A DNA stretch of 64,000 bases from Halorubrum sp. CSM-61 (lineage in GTDB: Archaea; Halobacteriota; Halobacteria; Halobacteriales; Haloferacaceae). The position numbers and the translations under genes were made by a program. Each line of letters starts with the position of its first letter. Position 1 is the stretch's first letter. Below, in pieces: positions 26,556-35,652 of this stretch. The notes under the pieces are model-generated. The model was not told the DNA's origin and ran no database searches. It saw only the letters and a list, made by a program, of their open reading frames with translations. Where the stretch lies: contig NZ_RJJW01000007.1 of the NCBI RefSeq assembly GCF_003781945.1, forward strand, positions 124,001 through 188,000. The letters run 5' to 3'.

Positions 26556-28022
26556 ATGCCCACCTCGCTCTCCTACTGGACGATCCAACCCGACCGCTGG
26601 ACGTTCAACGCACAGAAGCTTCGTGATTGGGTCGAATCGCAACTCGACGGTCGCGTCCTCAACGCGTGTGCTGGACGGACCCAGCTCACCCATAATGGGC
26701 GGATCGTCCGGAACGACATCAATCCCGAGATCGATGCTGACTATCACGTTGATGTCCGCGATCTTCCTGACATCCTCGAAGCTGAATCGTTCGATATGAT
26801 CGTCCTCGACCCACCCTTCTCGGAACAACAGAACACGACTACTTACGATCGCGAGGACGACACACTACCTACGATCACCGAACTCGCTAGCGTGGTCGAC
26901 GCCCTTCTGAAACCCGGTGGTCGCGTCATCCGACTCGGCTATACGACGACGCTTATGCCGCCTGGGGAGGAGTATCTGCTCGAAGAGGTCACCATCTGGA
27001 ACACCCTCGGTCGCCAGCACGACTGGCTTGGGACCGTCGCTCAGAAACCCGATAACGAGACTGCGTCGGCAACCCGCCCAGTACACGTGACTGACGCCGC
27101 AGTTCCGAACGCAGGAGCCACTGCGTCAGGCGGTGTCGCGACCAGCGGGAACGGGAACACGCCCCTCTCCCTCGAGTACATCCGCCTCAGCCCCGAGATT
27201 ATGCCTCAAGACGGCGTCGCCGACTACCTTGCCACCCACCTCTCCGGACGTGTCCTCGACGTCTCGACGTACGAACGGTCACTCTCCCACGACGGCCACT
27301 TAGTGCAGACGAGCGTCGATGAATCCGTCGACGCCGCGTACCATTTCGACGAGCGTGAACTTGCCGCCGAATTCGCTGCTGACATCTTCCACACCGTCGT
27401 CGTGGACCTTCCGAGTGAGGCGTTCCAGCAGACCACTAATTATGGTGGCCGCACTACTGGCCGGGATACAGCACTCAAGCAGGAACTCCACCCACTCATC
27501 GCCGCGGGCGGCCAGATATTCCAAGTCGGCCACACCGCGACCTGTATGCCGCAGCGCCTCGACTATCGTCGATCCCGAGTCGCCGTCATCGAGCATCCCT
27601 GCGTCGAGCAGGACTGGATCATCAGTATCGACATGAAACAGAACACGGGACTCGATGTCCACGCGACCGACCGCTCACCCCTGGACATCCACGTGCCCGA
27701 CTCAGACGCCGAGGCACAGCACTCGTGTATTCGGTGTGGCGAGGGCTGGTATCTCCACCCCTCCTGGTACGTCGACTGTCCTACCTGCGGAGCGCGACCC
27801 GAGAACTACTGCGTCACCGACGACGACACCATCCTTTACCGCCCACACTCCGAGCGCCTTGACTACCTCGAAGAGCACCACAACCGACACGAATGCGATC
27901 CCGGCGTCACTTCCAGAACGCCATCCACTCTTTCCACCGACCAGGAGGACGACTCCACAACCTCCTCGACAGCCCCAACCGAACAGGAATCCCTCGAACA
28001 GTTCGCTTCACAGAAGAACTAA
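26556..28022 (+). CDS. Tandem DNA methyltransferase (one active-type, one degenerate domain) with zinc ribbon
   Basis: 488 aa in three parts. Residues 1-170: a methyltransferase domain with RVLNACAGRT as a variant motif I, VRNDINPEID, and an intact motif IV VLDPPF at 83-88. Residues about 205-370: a second copy with the same layout (SGRVLDVSTYERSL, AAYHFDERELAAEF) in which motif IV is replaced by VVDLPSEAF. Residues about 393-440: CIRCGEGW...CPTCGARPENYC...H, a zinc ribbon. Motif IV makes the first domain a candidate N6-adenine or N4-cytosine DNA methylase. The second may serve substrate binding or dimer-like packing. It resembles the 1072 enzyme around DPPF/Y. It heads a run of small zinc-ribbon genes and the PP-loop gene. 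Confidence 0.72.
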   Translation: MPTSLSYWTIQPDRWTFNAQKLRDWVESQLDGRVLNACAGRTQLTHNGRIVRNDINPEIDADYHVDVRDLPDILEAESFDMIVLDPPFSEQQNTTTYDREDDTLPTITELASVVDALLKPGGRVIRLGYTTTLMPPGEEYLLEEVTIWNTLGRQHDWLGTVAQKPDNETASATRPVHVTDAAVPNAGATASGGVATSGNGNTPLSLEYIRLSPEIMPQDGVADYLATHLSGRVLDVSTYERSLSHDGHLVQTSVDESVDAAYHFDERELAAEFAADIFHTVVVDLPSEAFQQTTNYGGRTTGRDTALKQELHPLIAAGGQIFQVGHTATCMPQRLDYRRSRVAVIEHPCVEQDWIISIDMKQNTGLDVHATDRSPLDIHVPDSDAEAQHSCIRCGEGWYLHPSWYVDCPTCGARPENYCVTDDDTILYRPHSERLDYLEEHHNRHECDPGVTSRTPSTLSTDQEDDSTTSSTAPTEQESLEQFASQKN

Positions 28023-28049
28023 CCTCTGTCCCCCACCCTTCCCAACAGT

Positions 28050-28331
28050 ATGTCCTCTCGCGCTCACTCTACGACAACTCGCCGCCAACACCATCAGCGC
28101 GCCTCAGCCCACGCCTGTCCCGAATGCGGAGCTGATCCGCTCATCATCATCTTCACTGACCCCGCCTCGAACGAGGACGCGACCTACTGGTTCGACTGTC
28201 CACACTGCACCTTCGCTTCGGCGCTTCGTGCGATCCCAACAACTGACGACGAACCCACTCCTCATGCCCCGTTAGCACAGGAAAATATCAACGAGTACGT
28301 CGCAGCGATCGACGTCGAACCACCGTTCTAA
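28050..28331 (+). CDS. Small zinc-ribbon protein
   Basis: 93 aa. CPECGADPLIIIF (about 23-35) pairs with CPHCTFASAL (about 50-59), the two-knuckle ribbon. The N terminus is His/Arg-rich. It begins 27 bases after the tandem methyltransferase, so co-transcription is likely. The function is unknown. Confidence 0.6.
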   Translation: MSSRAHSTTTRRQHHQRASAHACPECGADPLIIIFTDPASNEDATYWFDCPHCTFASALRAIPTTDDEPTPHAPLAQENINEYVAAIDVEPPF

Positions 28332-28406
28332 CAGCACCCTCCTCGCTCGGTGTGTTTTTCTCGCTCTTCGAGCCTGAAAGCCCGTCGAACGGGCTGCGTG
28401 ATCCAT

Positions 28407-28757
28407 ATGACCGAGACAGGCTCCACCACGTCCCCCGACGCCCGCAGCGAGACCTCCTACCAGCTCACTGGGCCCCGTCCAAGCGACGAACCGTACTGCG
28501 TCACAGCCATCGCACGCGACGACTGGGAGCCGGGTCAGCCCTGTCCCGAGTGTGGGACGTCCCACCTCCACGAGATGCATCTGAACGAGGAATGCGCGAT
28601 TCATCACGATGGGTCAAGCGCGTTCAGCGCCGCCCTCGATCGACTCGGCACCGTCGAGTACTGGTGTCCCGAGTGTGAGACCGTCCTCTACCGCTACGCC
28701 GCATACGCTCTCTGGCTCGCCCTCACAAACAACCTCGAGCACGACGCCTCAGTATGA
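28407..28757 (+). CDS. Small zinc-ribbon protein
   Basis: 116 aa from the ATG at 28407. CPECGTSHLHEMH (about 46-58) pairs with CPECETVLYRY (about 88-98). Its stop overlaps the start of the PP-loop gene by 4 bases (ATGA), so translation is probably coupled and the small protein may work with that enzyme. Confidence 0.65.
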   Translation: MTETGSTTSPDARSETSYQLTGPRPSDEPYCVTAIARDDWEPGQPCPECGTSHLHEMHLNEECAIHHDGSSAFSAALDRLGTVEYWCPECETVLYRYAAYALWLALTNNLEHDASV

Positions 28758-29680
28758 GCTCTACTGCCGCCGTCTCGTCGACGTCGGACTTCCGGCTGGG
28801 TTTCCCCGACGACGTCGACGCCGAGGCCGCGAACACCGCCCGTCGCGTGGTCAAGGCCGCCCCTGAAACAGACCGTGTCTACGCGCTCGTCTCCGGCGGC
28901 CACGATTCATTGACTGCGATGCACGTTGTCTATCAATCTCACTACCTCGATCTGGATGGTATCATCCACATCAACACCGGGATCGGCATCCCGGAGACGA
29001 CCGCATTTGTCGAGGAGCGAGCAGAAGCGCTCGACATCCCGTACTACGAGGTTGGGGCGCCCTGCGACGATCCGGGCCAAGAGCACGAGTACCGTCGGCC
29101 GCACGAGGAATACACGGCGCTCATCCAGCGATTTGGCTTCCCTGGCCCCGGAGCGCACAAGTATATGTACTGGAATCTCAAGGAGAAGCCGCTCTCGCGC
29201 TTCCTGAAGATGCTTGAGGACGACCTCCTTCTCATCTCCGGTGTCGCCCGGCACGAATCGCAGAACCGGATGGAAAACGTCGACGCGAGCGGTCAGCAGG
29301 AGTTCCTTGGCCATCCGACGATCTCTCCGCTCGTCGAATTCACTCCACTCGATGTTCGCCGCTACCGACGCAGCCTCGACCTCCCGATGTCACCCGTAAA
29401 GGAGACGCTCGAAACCTCGGGAGAATGCCTCTGTGGGGCGTTCTCCAAACGGAAAGAACTCAGGATGATCCGGCTCTTCTATCCCGATGTCTATCGGCGC
29501 ATTCTCTGTCTCGAAGCAACCGTCGGCGCGTTCGCCGCCCTGGACGACGGACCCGACGAGGCGTACAACCGCTGGGGCCATAACCGACTGAAAGACCACG
29601 AACGCGAGGCGATGGACGATCCTGACCAGATGCTCCTCTGCCAGAGTTGCGAGCAGCGCCATCAGTGCAATACCTCCTAA
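28754..29680 (+). CDS. PP-loop ATPase of the PAPS-reductase family
   Basis: 308 aa. The PP-loop SGGHDSLTAM (about 47-56) opens an adenine-nucleotide alpha-hydrolase fold. It is followed by IHINTGIGIPETTAFVEERA and GVARHESQNRM, as in PAPS reductases and DndC-type proteins. CLCGAFSKRKEL (about 224) and CQSCEQRHQC (about 296-305) give five or more Cys that could bind Fe-S or zinc. It has no sulfate-assimilation neighbours and none of the other dnd/ssp genes, so a role in nucleic-acid modification (thiolation or adenylation) is likelier than sulfate reduction. It overlaps the preceding zinc-ribbon gene by 4 bases and precedes the TGT-like gene by 187. Confidence 0.82.
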   Translation: MSSTAAVSSTSDFRLGFPDDVDAEAANTARRVVKAAPETDRVYALVSGGHDSLTAMHVVYQSHYLDLDGIIHINTGIGIPETTAFVEERAEALDIPYYEVGAPCDDPGQEHEYRRPHEEYTALIQRFGFPGPGAHKYMYWNLKEKPLSRFLKMLEDDLLLISGVARHESQNRMENVDASGQQEFLGHPTISPLVEFTPLDVRRYRRSLDLPMSPVKETLETSGECLCGAFSKRKELRMIRLFYPDVYRRILCLEATVGAFAALDDGPDEAYNRWGHNRLKDHEREAMDDPDQMLLCQSCEQRHQCNTS

Positions 29681-29867
29681 CCGTCGCTCTGGACCACAAC
29701 TCGTCACCTGAACGCTCGAACTCTCAAGATATGAAATCCTCCATCTCTCGGGACAGTACCTGTCTCGCGAGTCTTTCTTCGCGGCAGCTGGCCTGAGCCG
29801 CTGCACAGCACGGCATCCGTATCGTTCGTCAAGTATCGCTGCAACCAGCTGTTCACACCACCCGCGT

Positions 29868-30926
29868 ATGGCTTCCAGTTCCCTTCAGGTAGCCTCGGCT
29901 GCGGCTGAGCCGCAACGTCCGTTCACGCCACCGCACGCGGCACCCAAGCCGGACACCCTCGAGTCGGCCCGTCGCCCCGCATATATCGGCTTCCTCTTCA
30001 GAGCGCCGTTCGCCACAGACGCCTACAAACTTGGCTTCACCACGGGCATCCGTGAGGACTATCGCCTCCAGATCGACTCCTACCGGAATGTCGACCTCCC
30101 GGTGGTTATGCTCGACAACAAGTTCCACGACCCCGATCCCGACCGATACGTCGACCGGTTTCGCGAGTACGAACCCGATGTGGCCGTCATCGGTGACGCT
30201 GAGACGCCACAGGACGCCTGCGAGTACACCCAGCTCGCTCGCGACCTCCGCGAAGAGTTCCCGTCGACAACGTACATTATCGTCCCGAAGTGTCGCGAGG
30301 CAATCGAGATCATCGACGACGACCTCGTCCTCGGGTATCCGCTCGGCTATTCATCCCTCCACGCAGACGACTACAGCGACCCAGTGGACTGGCGTGACCG
30401 TCATATTCATCTCCTCGGCGGGAGTCCCCCCATCCAGTACGAGGCGCTCCAAGACCTCACGCAGCCAACACTCACGAATGCGCCGCCGGCGAACATCGTC
30501 GGAATGGACTGGAACGGACCAGCCAAGGTCGCCTACCTCGGAGAGTACTGGAGTCGCGATGGCTGGCAATCCGCTGACCATCTCGGGATTCGTGAGACTG
30601 TCCGTCGGAGTCTCCGTGAGATGCGTGCCTTCTGGCAGGAGCGCGATCTCTGGCCGGAGACGACCCCCTGTGACGTCTACGGAGAAGCGGTTCAGGAGCC
30701 ACAGGACCCCGTCTGGGCAGCGAGCGGGCGAAATATCTACGAAAAGCCGAGTCCCTTCGCTCCTGACGATGCACCGGTCTACGACCCGGAGGATCCCGAC
30801 TACGATCCGCTCGAGGATGCGATCGTTATCGCGTACGAAAACGGATGGACGCTTGCGTACCACAACGAGTCGGAACGGAAGCGTATTGAGTACCAGGAGG
30901 GACTCACGCCCGTCAGCGGTGATTAG
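29868..30926 (+). CDS. Putative DpdA/TGT-like transglycosylase (DUF6610-like)
   Basis: 352 aa. The middle has the pattern of a TIM-barrel tRNA-guanine transglycosylase relative: PDVAVIGDAETPQDACEY, TYIIVPKCREAIEIIDDD, VLGYPLGYSS, IHLLGGSPPIQYEALQ (about 181-196) and IVGMDWNGPAKVAYLGEYW (about 210-228). 'GG-P' followed by 'D-N' in successive strands is how viral and plasmid DpdA proteins, which insert 7-deazaguanine bases in DNA, look. The N terminus (YIGFLFRAPFATDAYKLG) and the acidic C terminus are unrecognised. No preQ0 synthesis genes are in view, but the host makes archaeosine precursors. I am moderately sure of the fold and unsure of the activity. Confidence 0.45.
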   Translation: MASSSLQVASAAAEPQRPFTPPHAAPKPDTLESARRPAYIGFLFRAPFATDAYKLGFTTGIREDYRLQIDSYRNVDLPVVMLDNKFHDPDPDRYVDRFREYEPDVAVIGDAETPQDACEYTQLARDLREEFPSTTYIIVPKCREAIEIIDDDLVLGYPLGYSSLHADDYSDPVDWRDRHIHLLGGSPPIQYEALQDLTQPTLTNAPPANIVGMDWNGPAKVAYLGEYWSRDGWQSADHLGIRETVRRSLREMRAFWQERDLWPETTPCDVYGEAVQEPQDPVWAASGRNIYEKPSPFAPDDAPVYDPEDPDYDPLEDAIVIAYENGWTLAYHNESERKRIEYQEGLTPVSGD

Positions 30927-30936
30927 TCTCTCTCGA

Positions 30937-30980
30937 GTTACCCCACGGCGAGGCATCTGCAACGTTCCTCGTGGGGTAAC
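30937..30980. promoter_or_regulatory. GTTACCCCAC/GTGGGGTAAC inverted-repeat element, copy C
   Basis: GTTACCCCACG (30937-30947) and CGTGGGGTAAC (30970-30980) are perfect inverted repeats; the total is 44 bp, one more than copies A and B. Inner bases (gcgagg / cct) add partial pairing. It ends 84 bases before the ATG at 31065. Confidence 0.75.
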
Positions 30981-31064
30981 TATGGTGACCGCTATCACCT
31001 CTGAACGGGAATTCACTCAGAAACGCGGGTTTCTCCCCACCGCCAAGCAGGTGAAGTGTTTCAT

Positions 31065-31340
31065 ATGTCAACAGCTGCCTCTACCGTCGACCCGGAAACG
31101 ATCGCACAAGCCGGTGACTCGCCTGAAACCATCCGCGACAAGGTCCTCCGCACGCTCTACCACACCGTCCCGGGAATCGAACTCGAGGATGTCCTCGAAC
31201 TTCGGGTACTCATCGATCCGCCGGCGAACGAAGATTCACATTCGAGGCAAGCGCAAGCCGTCCTCACAGCCGTCCAGGAAGAAGTAGAAACGTGGCCTGA
31301 CCCGCCGACGATCCACACCCCACCTTCGGCCTATGAGTAA
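31065..31340 (+). CDS. Small unknown protein downstream of element C
   Basis: 91 aa. The ATG at 31065 is preferred over the GTG at 31056 because a purine-rich aggtgaag precedes it. One helical region (ETIRDKVLRTLYHTVPGIEL) and a strand-helix pair follow. The stop overlaps the start of 31333 by 8 bases, so translation is coupled. The family is not recognised. Confidence 0.6.
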   Translation: MSTAASTVDPETIAQAGDSPETIRDKVLRTLYHTVPGIELEDVLELRVLIDPPANEDSHSRQAQAVLTAVQEEVETWPDPPTIHTPPSAYE

Positions 31341-31587
31341 GGCGTCATCCAACGGAGGCGAAGACACCGTGACTGACTCAGACGACAAGATCCTCGAGGA
31401 ACTCCCACCGAAACGATTTCTCGACACGTCCAACGCACGCCTCATCAAGGCGGGCCTCCACTGTATGCATTCCCGAGAGACGATCCAGCAGTACCTCGCT
31501 TACGAGAACCAGCAGAAAAACCGAACGTGGGTACAACGACTCCTCGCGAGACGAGCCCGAGAACTTGCCGACGAACAGTCGGAGTAG
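31333..31587 (+). CDS. Small unknown protein
   Basis: 84 aa, overlapping the end of 31065. A polar N terminus is followed by a basic helical part (FLDTSNARLIKAGLHCMHSR; VQRLLARRARELADEQ). The positive C-terminal helix is unusual in this acidic proteome and may contact nucleic acid. The family is unknown. Confidence 0.55.
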   Translation: MSKASSNGGEDTVTDSDDKILEELPPKRFLDTSNARLIKAGLHCMHSRETIQQYLAYENQQKNRTWVQRLLARRARELADEQSE

Positions 31588-31625
31588 TCACGAACACACC
31601 ACCGCTTCAAGTGGTCGTTCATCCT

Positions 31626-32612
31626 ATGACATCCGAACAATCAACCCTCAGTTCCCTCGGTCATTCAGATAACGACAGCACGTCAACCACCCAGAACGCG
31701 TCACCAGACGACTCCGACAGCTCATCTTCGTCACCTACTCCTCCAAATGACGACGCCTCTACGTCAGCCGAATCGAAGACTTCAACTAATCCATCGACCA
31801 CCGGCCGCTCTGGTGGACCACCGACAGACATCGATGAGGACCAGATAACAACGTTCGACGCCAGTGAGGAACTTGACGAATGGACGTCCACCTGCGAGGC
31901 CGAAAAACTCGATTACGCATATCTCCACGTCCAGGTGGACGTTTATCGAACACTCTCCGACACGTGGTGGGGACTCCGTGTTACGACACAGAAGAAGATA
32001 ATCGAGAATCATCGGAACAGCTATGGCGGGTATGTCGGACAGCGCCGCCCCGGTCCCGACGAACTCGTCGATACGATAATCAACTGGGTGACCTCAACGC
32101 TCGCCACACCTTACCTCCCCTTGGATGTCCACGATATCCCAATCGGTCACCATCTCCGGTCGGTTCCGAGTGACCGGATTCGTGTCTTCATCGGTGATGA
32201 CGCGGTCGACTTCCTCACACAACGCGACATCCCTATTGACGAGGTACTTACTGCACTGGACAATCTCGAAGAGCACTCACCCCCCTCAGCGTATAAGAAG
32301 CAAGTGAGAGAGTACTACGCTGCTCAAGATACTATCGACAATTCACGTACCCGTATCCGTAAAATCGAGCAGGCAATCGGGGCCGTATTCGGTGTCTCGA
32401 CTGGATACGGTGGGAACATCCCCAGTGCTCCGCCAGTGGAGTATGCTTCACTCTCTCCGGATGACCTCCTAGACGAGTTGAAAACGGAGCGCGAAACTCG
32501 GCAGACAGCTGAAAACAAACGAGATTCCCTCAAGGAGGACTTAGCGTCACAACAGTCTGCGTGGGCTGATGACCTCAAAACAACACTCAAAGAGTGTCTT
32601 CCATCGTTTTAG
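31626..32612 (+). CDS. Unknown protein with disordered head and coiled-coil tail
   Basis: 328 aa from the ATG at 31626. Residues 1-70 are Ser/Thr/Asp-rich and disordered. A folded middle includes YAYLHVQVDVYRTLSDTWWG and DRIRVFIGDDAVDFLTQRDI. The tail (DLLDELKTERETRQTAENKR) is a coiled coil. It is likely the third gene of the element-C operon (31065, 31333, 31626). No known motif is present. Confidence 0.6.
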   Translation: MTSEQSTLSSLGHSDNDSTSTTQNASPDDSDSSSSSPTPPNDDASTSAESKTSTNPSTTGRSGGPPTDIDEDQITTFDASEELDEWTSTCEAEKLDYAYLHVQVDVYRTLSDTWWGLRVTTQKKIIENHRNSYGGYVGQRRPGPDELVDTIINWVTSTLATPYLPLDVHDIPIGHHLRSVPSDRIRVFIGDDAVDFLTQRDIPIDEVLTALDNLEEHSPPSAYKKQVREYYAAQDTIDNSRTRIRKIEQAIGAVFGVSTGYGGNIPSAPPVEYASLSPDDLLDELKTERETRQTAENKRDSLKEDLASQQSAWADDLKTTLKECLPSF

Positions 32613-32692
32613 AAATATCCACACAACAACCCCTCAAGCTGTTCTACGTAGGTCTACCTCGCCCATTGCGATAGCGACATAGACTGATGCGT

Positions 32693-33775
32693 TTACATCT
32701 CAGCAGGGTCGTGAGCCTGCTTTTGGTACTGATTATAGAGATCCTCTCCCCATTGGACTACTGCTTCATTTGAACTGAGGACCATCGCGATATGTTCTCC
32801 CTCCCCAATTTTATTGTACGCCCCAACCGCGATCTGCTCCCTATCGTAGATACCAATGCCGAGCGTCAGTGGTTCGTCGAGACAGAAAATCTGAAAGTTG
32901 TCGTAGTTTGAGTCGTCCAGAAAGTACTCCATCTTTTCTTCATGGAGTCGCTGGTAGAGCGAGGCGTCGACGATTGCCTCCCCTTTCAGACCAAGCTTGA
33001 GCAGTTTATTGTACGCGCTAAAGAGCGTCGGGTTGAAAATCGATGTCAACACGCGGAAGTGATCAAGCCGTGGATCGCAGAGTTTGAGAGCTGTGGCCAG
33101 GACGATTCCTGGAGAGTGGGGTGAGGAGACATACAGCTTTGCGTCAGCGAGGGCTCGAACTGGAATCTCCGTTCTAATTGGACTGAGCCGTTGGAACCAG
33201 GGTGCTTTATCCAACACCTGCTCGATTGTCTCGGCCAGTTCCTCATACCGTTCTACTGTTTGTTGCCCAGCGGGCGTGAGCCTGTGAACACCGTCGCTCT
33301 CTACACTCCATCCTTCCGTCTCAAACATCCGTAACGCTCTCCGAACAGTTGCGCGAGACGGAGACCCGTTGGTTATGTCCACCAATTCGCTCGGGCGGCT
33401 GGGTTGCTCTGCAAGCGTTTGTAATAGCGGGATAGTATGTTTCGACCGAGTTAGCTGGGTGAGTGGCTCGCGATCGAGACTATCTGGACACGATTCAAAC
33501 GCTTCCAGCGTGATTTTCCCCCCTGCAGTCAGCACATATCCACCAGCATCAGCTGTTTTCGTCAAGCCCCAATCGGTGAGTTGCACGAGATGTTTCGATA
33601 CCGTCTGTCGGGTGATCTCTCCCGATTCTGCGATAGTCGAGGCCGTCTTTGCGCCTTCGTCGAGTGAACGCAGTATATCTAAAGAGGTGGACCCAGCAAG
33701 ATCACTAATGAATTCACGGACGACAATCCGTTCGTCCGTGAGTGGATTTGTGGTCGCACGCTCAGACTGCGTCAC
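32693..33775 (-). CDS. Transcription regulator with two HTH domains and FilR1-like domain
   Basis: 360 aa. The first winged helix (about 25-90) contains TASTIAESGEITRQTVSKHL. The second (about 105-170) contains PSELVDITNGSPSRATVRRA. The C-terminal 180 residues (LADAKLYVSSPHSPGIVLAT; YFLDDSNYDNFQIFCLDEP; IAMVLSSNEAVVQWGEDLYN) match the FilR1/DUF1724 sensor-like domain common in haloarchaeal regulators. Such regulators usually have one HTH; here it is duplicated. The gene is divergent from the P450 gene, whose expression it probably controls. Confidence 0.82.
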   Translation of the reverse strand: MTQSERATTNPLTDERIVVREFISDLAGSTSLDILRSLDEGAKTASTIAESGEITRQTVSKHLVQLTDWGLTKTADAGGYVLTAGGKITLEAFESCPDSLDREPLTQLTRSKHTIPLLQTLAEQPSRPSELVDITNGSPSRATVRRALRMFETEGWSVESDGVHRLTPAGQQTVERYEELAETIEQVLDKAPWFQRLSPIRTEIPVRALADAKLYVSSPHSPGIVLATALKLCDPRLDHFRVLTSIFNPTLFSAYNKLLKLGLKGEAIVDASLYQRLHEEKMEYFLDDSNYDNFQIFCLDEPLTLGIGIYDREQIAVGAYNKIGEGEHIAMVLSSNEAVVQWGEDLYNQYQKQAHDPAEM

Positions 33776-33937
33776 TTGTTTTCACCCGTTACTAAAGTGC
33801 GTACCCAACGCTATGAATATATCGCACAAATCTGATATTGAATCGAGCTTATTGGAATACCCTTCCTTTTCAAAACCCACCCGAAACCCGTCTCTCAGCG
33901 GTACTTTTTACATATACTGATACAAAGAGCGACTATC
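33776..33937. promoter_or_regulatory. Divergent promoter region of regulator and P450
   Basis: 162 bp between the two genes. ttttacatata at 33906-33916 is a TATA box 22 bases or more before the P450 GTG. On the minus strand ttagtaacgg near 33788-33798 may serve the regulator. The AT-rich middle (gaatatatcgcacaaatctgatattg) could hold operator sites. Confidence 0.5.
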
Positions 33938-35323
33938 GTGAGCTCCCAACTACCACCGGCACCGTCCGGTTATCCGATCCTCAAAAACGCTGTCCAGTTC
34001 GCTCGCGATCCATTCACGTTTGTAGAGCGGGCGACGTCGGAGTGCGGAGACATCTACCGGATGGCTCTCCCGGCAGTCGACGATGTCTTTGTTTTCACTC
34101 ACCCAGACCATCTTGACCGTGTCCTTGTGTCCGATGTCGAAGTCTTCGGGAAAACCGAGGACTATCAACGCGCGTTCGGGAACGGCCTCCTTTCGGTCGA
34201 GGGCCAGAAGTGGCGACAACAGCGTGATATGTTACAACCGCTCTTTTACCGAGACCACATAAGAGGCTACACAGAGCAAATGGTTGCGTGTACCGAACGA
34301 CGTCTCGAGACGTGGATTGTGGGTGAAACACTAGATATGGAGCCTGAGATGAAGAACCTCACTCTGGAGGTTCTCTTTTCCACGCTGTTCGGTCGTTCGT
34401 TGGTCCCAGGCGAGGATCAAGAACTTCGAGATGCCGCTGACGGACTCAACGAATGGTTCACACCATCATCGTGGATTCTGCCACCGTGGATCCCGACACC
34501 AGCACGGCGTCGATTCAATCAATCCACGAAGCGCCTCCGTCAGGAGGTTCGAAGATTACTCGAAGAAGGAAGCGAGCGAACAAGAATCTCAGAAGACGAG
34601 GCAGGTGGGTCCGAGGGCCAATCGAACTCTAAGCAGGGTGCTCACTCAAATACTCCAGACCTGCTCACACAGCTCCAAAAGGCGCGTAATAGGGCGGATG
34701 GATCAGATCTTACATTCGAAGAGATCGAAGATCAACTGATCACTATGGTTTTTGCGGGGCACGAGACGACAGCCGCAGCTCTCGCATTTACTTGGTACGC
34801 GCTGGCGACGAACCCAGACCTCCAAGAGCAACTTCATACGGAACTGGACACAGTTCTCGATGGAGACTCGCCCACTTACGACGACCTCCAAGAGTTGGAG
34901 TTCACAGACCGAATAATCACTGAAGCGTTACGGCTCTATCCACCAGTTCATACGATTCCGCGCCGGACGCTCACTGATGTCGAAGTCGGTGGATATCGGA
35001 TTCCCGAGGATTATGAGATCCATCTATCGATAATCCATGTCCATCGAGATGGACGGTTCTATGATGAACCTATGGCGTTCCGCCCGGAACGATGGACTGA
35101 TGAGTTTGAGGAGGAACTCCACGACTTTGCGTACGCCCCCTTTGGTGGTGGACGTCGAACTTGCATCGGTCGGGAGTTCGCTCTCTTAGAAGCAAAAGTA
35201 GTCCTAGCAACGGTCGGGCAGAAATTCCAATTTAATTGGGAGAACGACGAAGCAATTGAACTCGAACCGCGGGTTACGACTCGATCAAAAGAAGGCATCC
35301 CATTGCGAATTCGACAACGTTGA
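33938..35323 (+). CDS. Cytochrome P450
   Basis: 461 aa from a GTG start, the only start with a TATA box at leaderless spacing. It has the I-helix oxygen-activation motif AGHETTA (about 273-279), the K-helix ExxR (EALRLYPPVHTIPRR), the PERW meander, and the heme loop FGGGRRTCIGREFA with the axial Cys at 409. All key residues are intact. Haloarchaeal P450s (CYP174 group) are class members with unknown substrates. No ferredoxin or reductase gene is nearby, so host electron carriers are needed. The divergent FilR1-type regulator suggests induction by a small molecule. Confidence 0.95.
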   Translation: MSSQLPPAPSGYPILKNAVQFARDPFTFVERATSECGDIYRMALPAVDDVFVFTHPDHLDRVLVSDVEVFGKTEDYQRAFGNGLLSVEGQKWRQQRDMLQPLFYRDHIRGYTEQMVACTERRLETWIVGETLDMEPEMKNLTLEVLFSTLFGRSLVPGEDQELRDAADGLNEWFTPSSWILPPWIPTPARRRFNQSTKRLRQEVRRLLEEGSERTRISEDEAGGSEGQSNSKQGAHSNTPDLLTQLQKARNRADGSDLTFEEIEDQLITMVFAGHETTAAALAFTWYALATNPDLQEQLHTELDTVLDGDSPTYDDLQELEFTDRIITEALRLYPPVHTIPRRTLTDVEVGGYRIPEDYEIHLSIIHVHRDGRFYDEPMAFRPERWTDEFEEELHDFAYAPFGGGRRTCIGREFALLEAKVVLATVGQKFQFNWENDEAIELEPRVTTRSKEGIPLRIRQR

Positions 35324-35652
35324 GGGCAATCTTACACCTGATTCGATAAAAATTCCCTCTGTAATCATCGATTAAAGCTCCGCCTTCTGGACCTGTGTCT
35401 GTTCATACATTTTGACGGTGTAAACACGGGTGAGTATAACACACAATCCGGTAATATTCAAAAGCGTATCTCATGAACCGGAATTCAGTCGCCGATCTCC
35501 TACTCTTCCCATCTCTAAAGCAGTCATTACGGATCGATATCTGCCTGCCCGTCCTATCCGAATTAGACAATGTCAGTACACCACTAGTTCAAAACACACC
35601 GCTCCCGAAGTACCGCCCTGCCAACCGCTCCCTGCAATAGTAGAATGCCCCC
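35324..35652. other. Intergenic region without a convincing gene
   Basis: 329 bp, AT-richer than average. It holds several short TATA-like runs (ggtaatattcaaaag) and one 55-codon frame (35474-35641) with no protein-like features or known family. It may be the P450 terminator plus the promoter of 35653. Confidence 0.4.

Noticed and set aside
28754-29680. Full Dnd phosphorothioation system
   Set aside because: Only a DndC-like PP-loop protein is present; no dndA, dndB, dndD or dndE homologues, nor ssp genes, were seen nearby.
35474-35641. 55-codon frame between the P450 and the zinc-ribbon gene
   Set aside because: No known motif, ordinary composition not acidic, and no promoter at suitable distance.
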